A stretch of DNA of 64,000 bases, from assembly GCA_021613535.1 (NCBI GenBank), contig CP075496.1:12090001-12154000 (forward strand). The letters are read 5' to 3'. This stretch comes from Adineta vaga (taxonomy: Eukaryota; Rotifera). The notes under the pieces are model-generated. The model did not search any database, was not told where the DNA came from, and saw only the letters and a program-made list of their open reading frames with translations. The translations under genes were made by a program, and so were the position numbers. Shown piece by piece: positions 61,201 to 64,000 of the stretch. Within the stretch, counting starts at the first letter, position 1; every line of letters begins with the position of its first letter.

Positions 61201-62240
61201 TCTTTCCTTTTTATATTGAAGACCCATTGCGAAAATTTTTCGTTTTTTGTACACGCAGTTTATCGCTTTTTTTGCAAGCATCATTACTATTGAACAACAG
61301 AAGAAGAGGAAGAGGAGCGAGCAACAGATGAAACAATTACATATAGATGTTTGTTGTTACATATATAGATATATCGAGAGATAGATATGAAAAATGGCAG
61401 ACGTAGAATACGCTTTACTCCGCACTCTATTATCAGTTCAATTTGATGTTATGACTGGCTGCATGTCTATCATCTGATGACATTAGATCATCAAACTGTC
61501 TGCATGTAACATTTTCGATTAAGGTGCCAGGTAAGAGTTGGAATAGAGAAAGAGAATGAATGAACATTGAAATGAAAAACAATAAAGTGATAGAGAGTAG
61601 ACATCGAATGATGTCGAACATACTTGAAAAAGTATAAATCAATATAGACAGACATAAACGACAAAGTAAGAGTAAATAAAAAAAGAAAGATTTTGATATA
61701 GGTGATATGTTTTATATATAAACATTTTGATTAACTTTTTAAGTTTGAAATCAAATCATTAATCTTTGCATTAATCGAATATTTCAAGGGATCATCGTTA
61801 GATATATTATTTCTCTTTGGTCTTTTCTTCTCACTTTCAACTCTAATCTTTGTTTTTCTCTTCATATTGACTGGACGATTTCTATCCAGTACTGTTTATT
61901 ATCATAGATCGTCCATACATCTATCTAATCTAACTATCTAATAGTATTGTTCGTTGTTTTCTCTGTTTAACGAAAAGAGATACATCTATAGATGATCTTT
62001 GTTTGTTTCTTCGCGATGTGCATACGAACATATATATGCATGTACAATAAATATTCGATGATTCATCGACTAGTCTTGCATAGGTCGATTTTATCAGTAT
62101 ATAAATGAAAGTATCCAGTTTTTGGTTTTAGTTCAATGAACTAAATTAACGATTTAGATTAAGAAAATCAATTTTTTTTTCTTTTAGACAATATAAAAGA
62201 GCACATTTTGTCTTAAGCGACAGAGTGACGGCGAAGTCTG
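58249..62240. other. Long intergenic region, no supportable gene
   Basis: About 4 kb. Contents: pyrimidine-rich stretches near 58765-58795 and 61090-61120, a (TA)n tract at 60691-60709 and GA-rich sequence at 59930-59960. Short frames on both strands (58495-58689, 59661-60286, 60325-60833, 61433-61642) are mirror or low-complexity frames. A polypyrimidine acceptor TTCTTTTAG at about 62187 probably marks the 5' end of the formin leader. Confidence 0.5.
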
Positions 62241-64000
62241 ATGTTAACCACTCCGACGACGACGAGTATTCAATATTCTTTACCTACTGATGATGTTTTT
62301 AAAATTGGTTCGTTTGTCATACAAATTGTTTGATTACATAATCAATCATTTGTCCATTTATTTCTATTTCCTTTCATTCTTTTTTTTTTGTGTTTAAATA
62401 GTAGACATGACATCAAGCCAGTCGCCTTCTGATGGTTTCGTTGGATTACCGCCTCCTCCTCCTCCACCGCCTGCACCACCTGTATTCAATAACAATACAA
62501 ATAACTTGTGTAAAATTTTACTTCCACATCAAGAAGTTAATCTTGTTATTAATCGTTCTAATGTTACGGAAATTCAAGCACGTTCTGTTCCAACAATGCT
62601 CATGGCGGGCAATAATATTTGGACACGACGTGTATTACCAAATCTTCGAATACAACAAACTGTTTTTGATCAACATTATGGTGAATCAAAATCATCAATG
62701 ACAGGTCATTATCGACGATCAAGTCTTACAACATCATTTATAGGAGGAGGAGGACTCGGCGGTATGAATGATGATGGACCACTATCATTTGTTTTACTTG
62801 ATGCTACATCTAAAATGCTTTATGATGTACCAATGCGTCATCTACTTCAATTGGTGAAAAAAGATCATGATGATGATGCTAGTATTGATCATGTTATTCG
62901 AGCTATTGATGAAACACACATGAATTCAGAATGGTAAGTGAAAATTACATATTTTTCTTTGTTAACAAAAAAAACAATATTTCATCATCAACATTGATAT
63001 AATATTATTTAATTTATGTTAACTTTCTTTCTAACAACGTCTACATTTCAAATGTTTCTATGTTGAGTTTGAAAAAGAAAGATCCTTGAACAAATGTTTG
63101 ATTGACTTTGAGGATTCTTAGTTAGTAGTATTCGAAAAACAAAAATGAAAATTTAAGGTTTCTTAGAAATCTGCATTATTATAAGAATAATAACAATTGT
63201 TCTTTTATCTTAGGCTTGATGCTGTTACTGCTTTGAATAAACAATTTGATAAACGACCTGAAGATAAAGCTCGAGTATTAGCACATAAAGGTTCTACACA
63301 TGGTTTGGTACTTATCGAACAATTTTTCGTTAAACTTGTTCGTGTGCCAGCTTATGAATTTAAATTGATTTATTTAAAATTTCGTGAAGAAGCACCAACA
63401 CAACTTGAACGTATGACTAAACATATTCATGATCTACTTGAAAGTGTTCAAGTTATTTTAAATAATGAACAATTACCAGGTATACTTCATTTACTCTGTT
63501 TACTTTATAATAGTATAACAGGTAAATCAATTCCTGGTCTTCATTTTGATTCACTTCTTTCTGTACTTGCAACGCGTACACCAAAACAAAATATAACAAT
63601 TGCACATGTTCTGTGTCATCTATTAGAAGAACAATATCCAACATTATTAAATATATTTGATAATCAAATATTATTAAAATTGAAAGATTTATCAGCAATT
63701 AAATATATACCAATTTACATTGATATACGTTTATTATATACACGTTATAAACAATTGAATAGTACATTAAGGGAATTACAACAACAATTAATACTTTTAC
63801 CTGAACATATCAAAATAACTTTAAATGATTTACAAGGTGTATTTACACGATTATTCGATGATGAAAATAAGATAAAGAAATGTGAAAAGGATTTAGCAAG
63901 TTATTTTTGTGTTTGGGATTTATCATTAGAAGTTTGTCTATCAACATTAGGACAATTTATTGATAAACTTCGTCTTGCTCATATGCAAAATGTTGAACAA
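62241..64000 (+). CDS. Formin (short FH1, FH2 domain), runs off the window
   Basis: Exons 62241-62307 and 62402-62933, then an open exon from 63214 to beyond 64000; phases 1 and 2 at the two junctions. Formins nucleate and processively elongate unbranched actin filaments. Seen: a short N-terminus (MLTTPTTTS), one proline run (PPPPPPPPAPP) as a minimal FH1, then FH2-type helical text with VNLVINRSNV, CKILLPH, LVKLVRVPAYEFKLIYLKF-like knob sequence (EQFFVKLVRVPAYEF), LHLLCLLYNSITGKSIPGLHFDSLLSVLATRTPKQ-type helices (key words NSITG, GLHFDSLL, HVLCHLLEE) and a coiled region. No GTPase-binding or FH3 domain precedes FH1, so it resembles FHDC1/INF2-like or other short formins rather than Dia or DAAM. 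The start is the first ATG after an upstream in-frame TGA. Intron 2 (280 nt) is long for this window. Confidence 0.88.

Noticed and set aside
1-64000. CRISPR arrays, operons, ribosome-binding sites, bacterial terminators
   Set aside because: No spaced direct repeats of the right size; the window is plainly eukaryotic with spliceosomal introns.
1-64000. tRNA, rRNA or snRNA genes
   Set aside because: I looked for cloverleaf and B-box-like GTTCRANNC signatures by eye and saw none convincing; a covariance-model scan would be needed to exclude them.

Overview
This window is eukaryotic: nearly every gene is broken by short GT-AG introns (mostly 45-75 nt), there are no bacterial-style operons, and the proteins are metazoan (adhesion GPCR, nuclear receptor, presenilin, MAP1, eEF2 kinase, F-BAR/PACSIN, ALIX, formin). 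AT-rich DNA, very short introns, an invertebrate-type phosphoethanolamine methyltransferase and a lineage-restricted tandem membrane-protein family fit a compact lophotrochozoan genome. A bdelloid rotifer is my best guess, from gene style rather than from any diagnostic marker.

Layout, left to right. 0.5-3.5 kb: eEF2 kinase (+). 6.3-6.7 kb: single-LIM protein (+). 8.4-9.4 kb: PACSIN-type F-BAR protein without SH3 (-), then about 5 kb with no supportable gene. 14.6-16.3 kb: intronless type I membrane protein (+). 16.6-20.05 kb: a possible membrane micropeptide and TUBGCP3 (-). 20.5-23.7 kb: ALIX (+), head-to-head with TUBGCP3. 24.2-25.0 kb: decayed 2-oxoglutarate/Fe(II) oxygenase pseudogene (-). 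25.5-27.4 kb: phosphoethanolamine N-methyltransferase (+). 28.4-32.7 kb: ADGRA-type adhesion GPCR (+). 34.9-38.6 kb: two tandem paralogues of an unrecognised membrane protein with an RRRR site (+), separated by a small TIR/TSD-flanked DNA transposon. 39.5 kb: small single-pass membrane protein (+). 40.1-41.2 kb: Xi-class glutathione transferase (+). 41.7-45.1 kb: MAP1/futsch (+). 47.1-48.3 kb: METTL24-like methyltransferase (+). 48.7-50.7 kb: HR96/DAF-12-type nuclear receptor (-). 54.2-56.5 kb: presenilin (+). 57.4-58.2 kb: decayed Helitron helicase next to an imperfect palindrome. 62.2 kb to the end: formin (+), running off the window.

The genes are independent housekeeping or cell-biology loci, not one pathway, although several concern cytoskeleton and membrane traffic (TUBGCP3, MAP1, formin, PACSIN, ALIX). 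Three conserved genes (eEF2K, TUBGCP3, Xi-GST) each carry exactly one single-base reading-frame break in otherwise intact sequence. That pattern looks more like residual assembly indels than three independent pseudogenes. The least explained material is the RRRR-site paralogue pair, the intronless receptor-like protein at 14.6 kb, the split start codon of the PACSIN gene and the Trp-Asp in place of Tyr-Asp at the presenilin active site.

All exon boundaries were read by eye from splice consensus, reading-frame continuity and recalled family sequence. No search or computation was run. Spans given for genes include introns.
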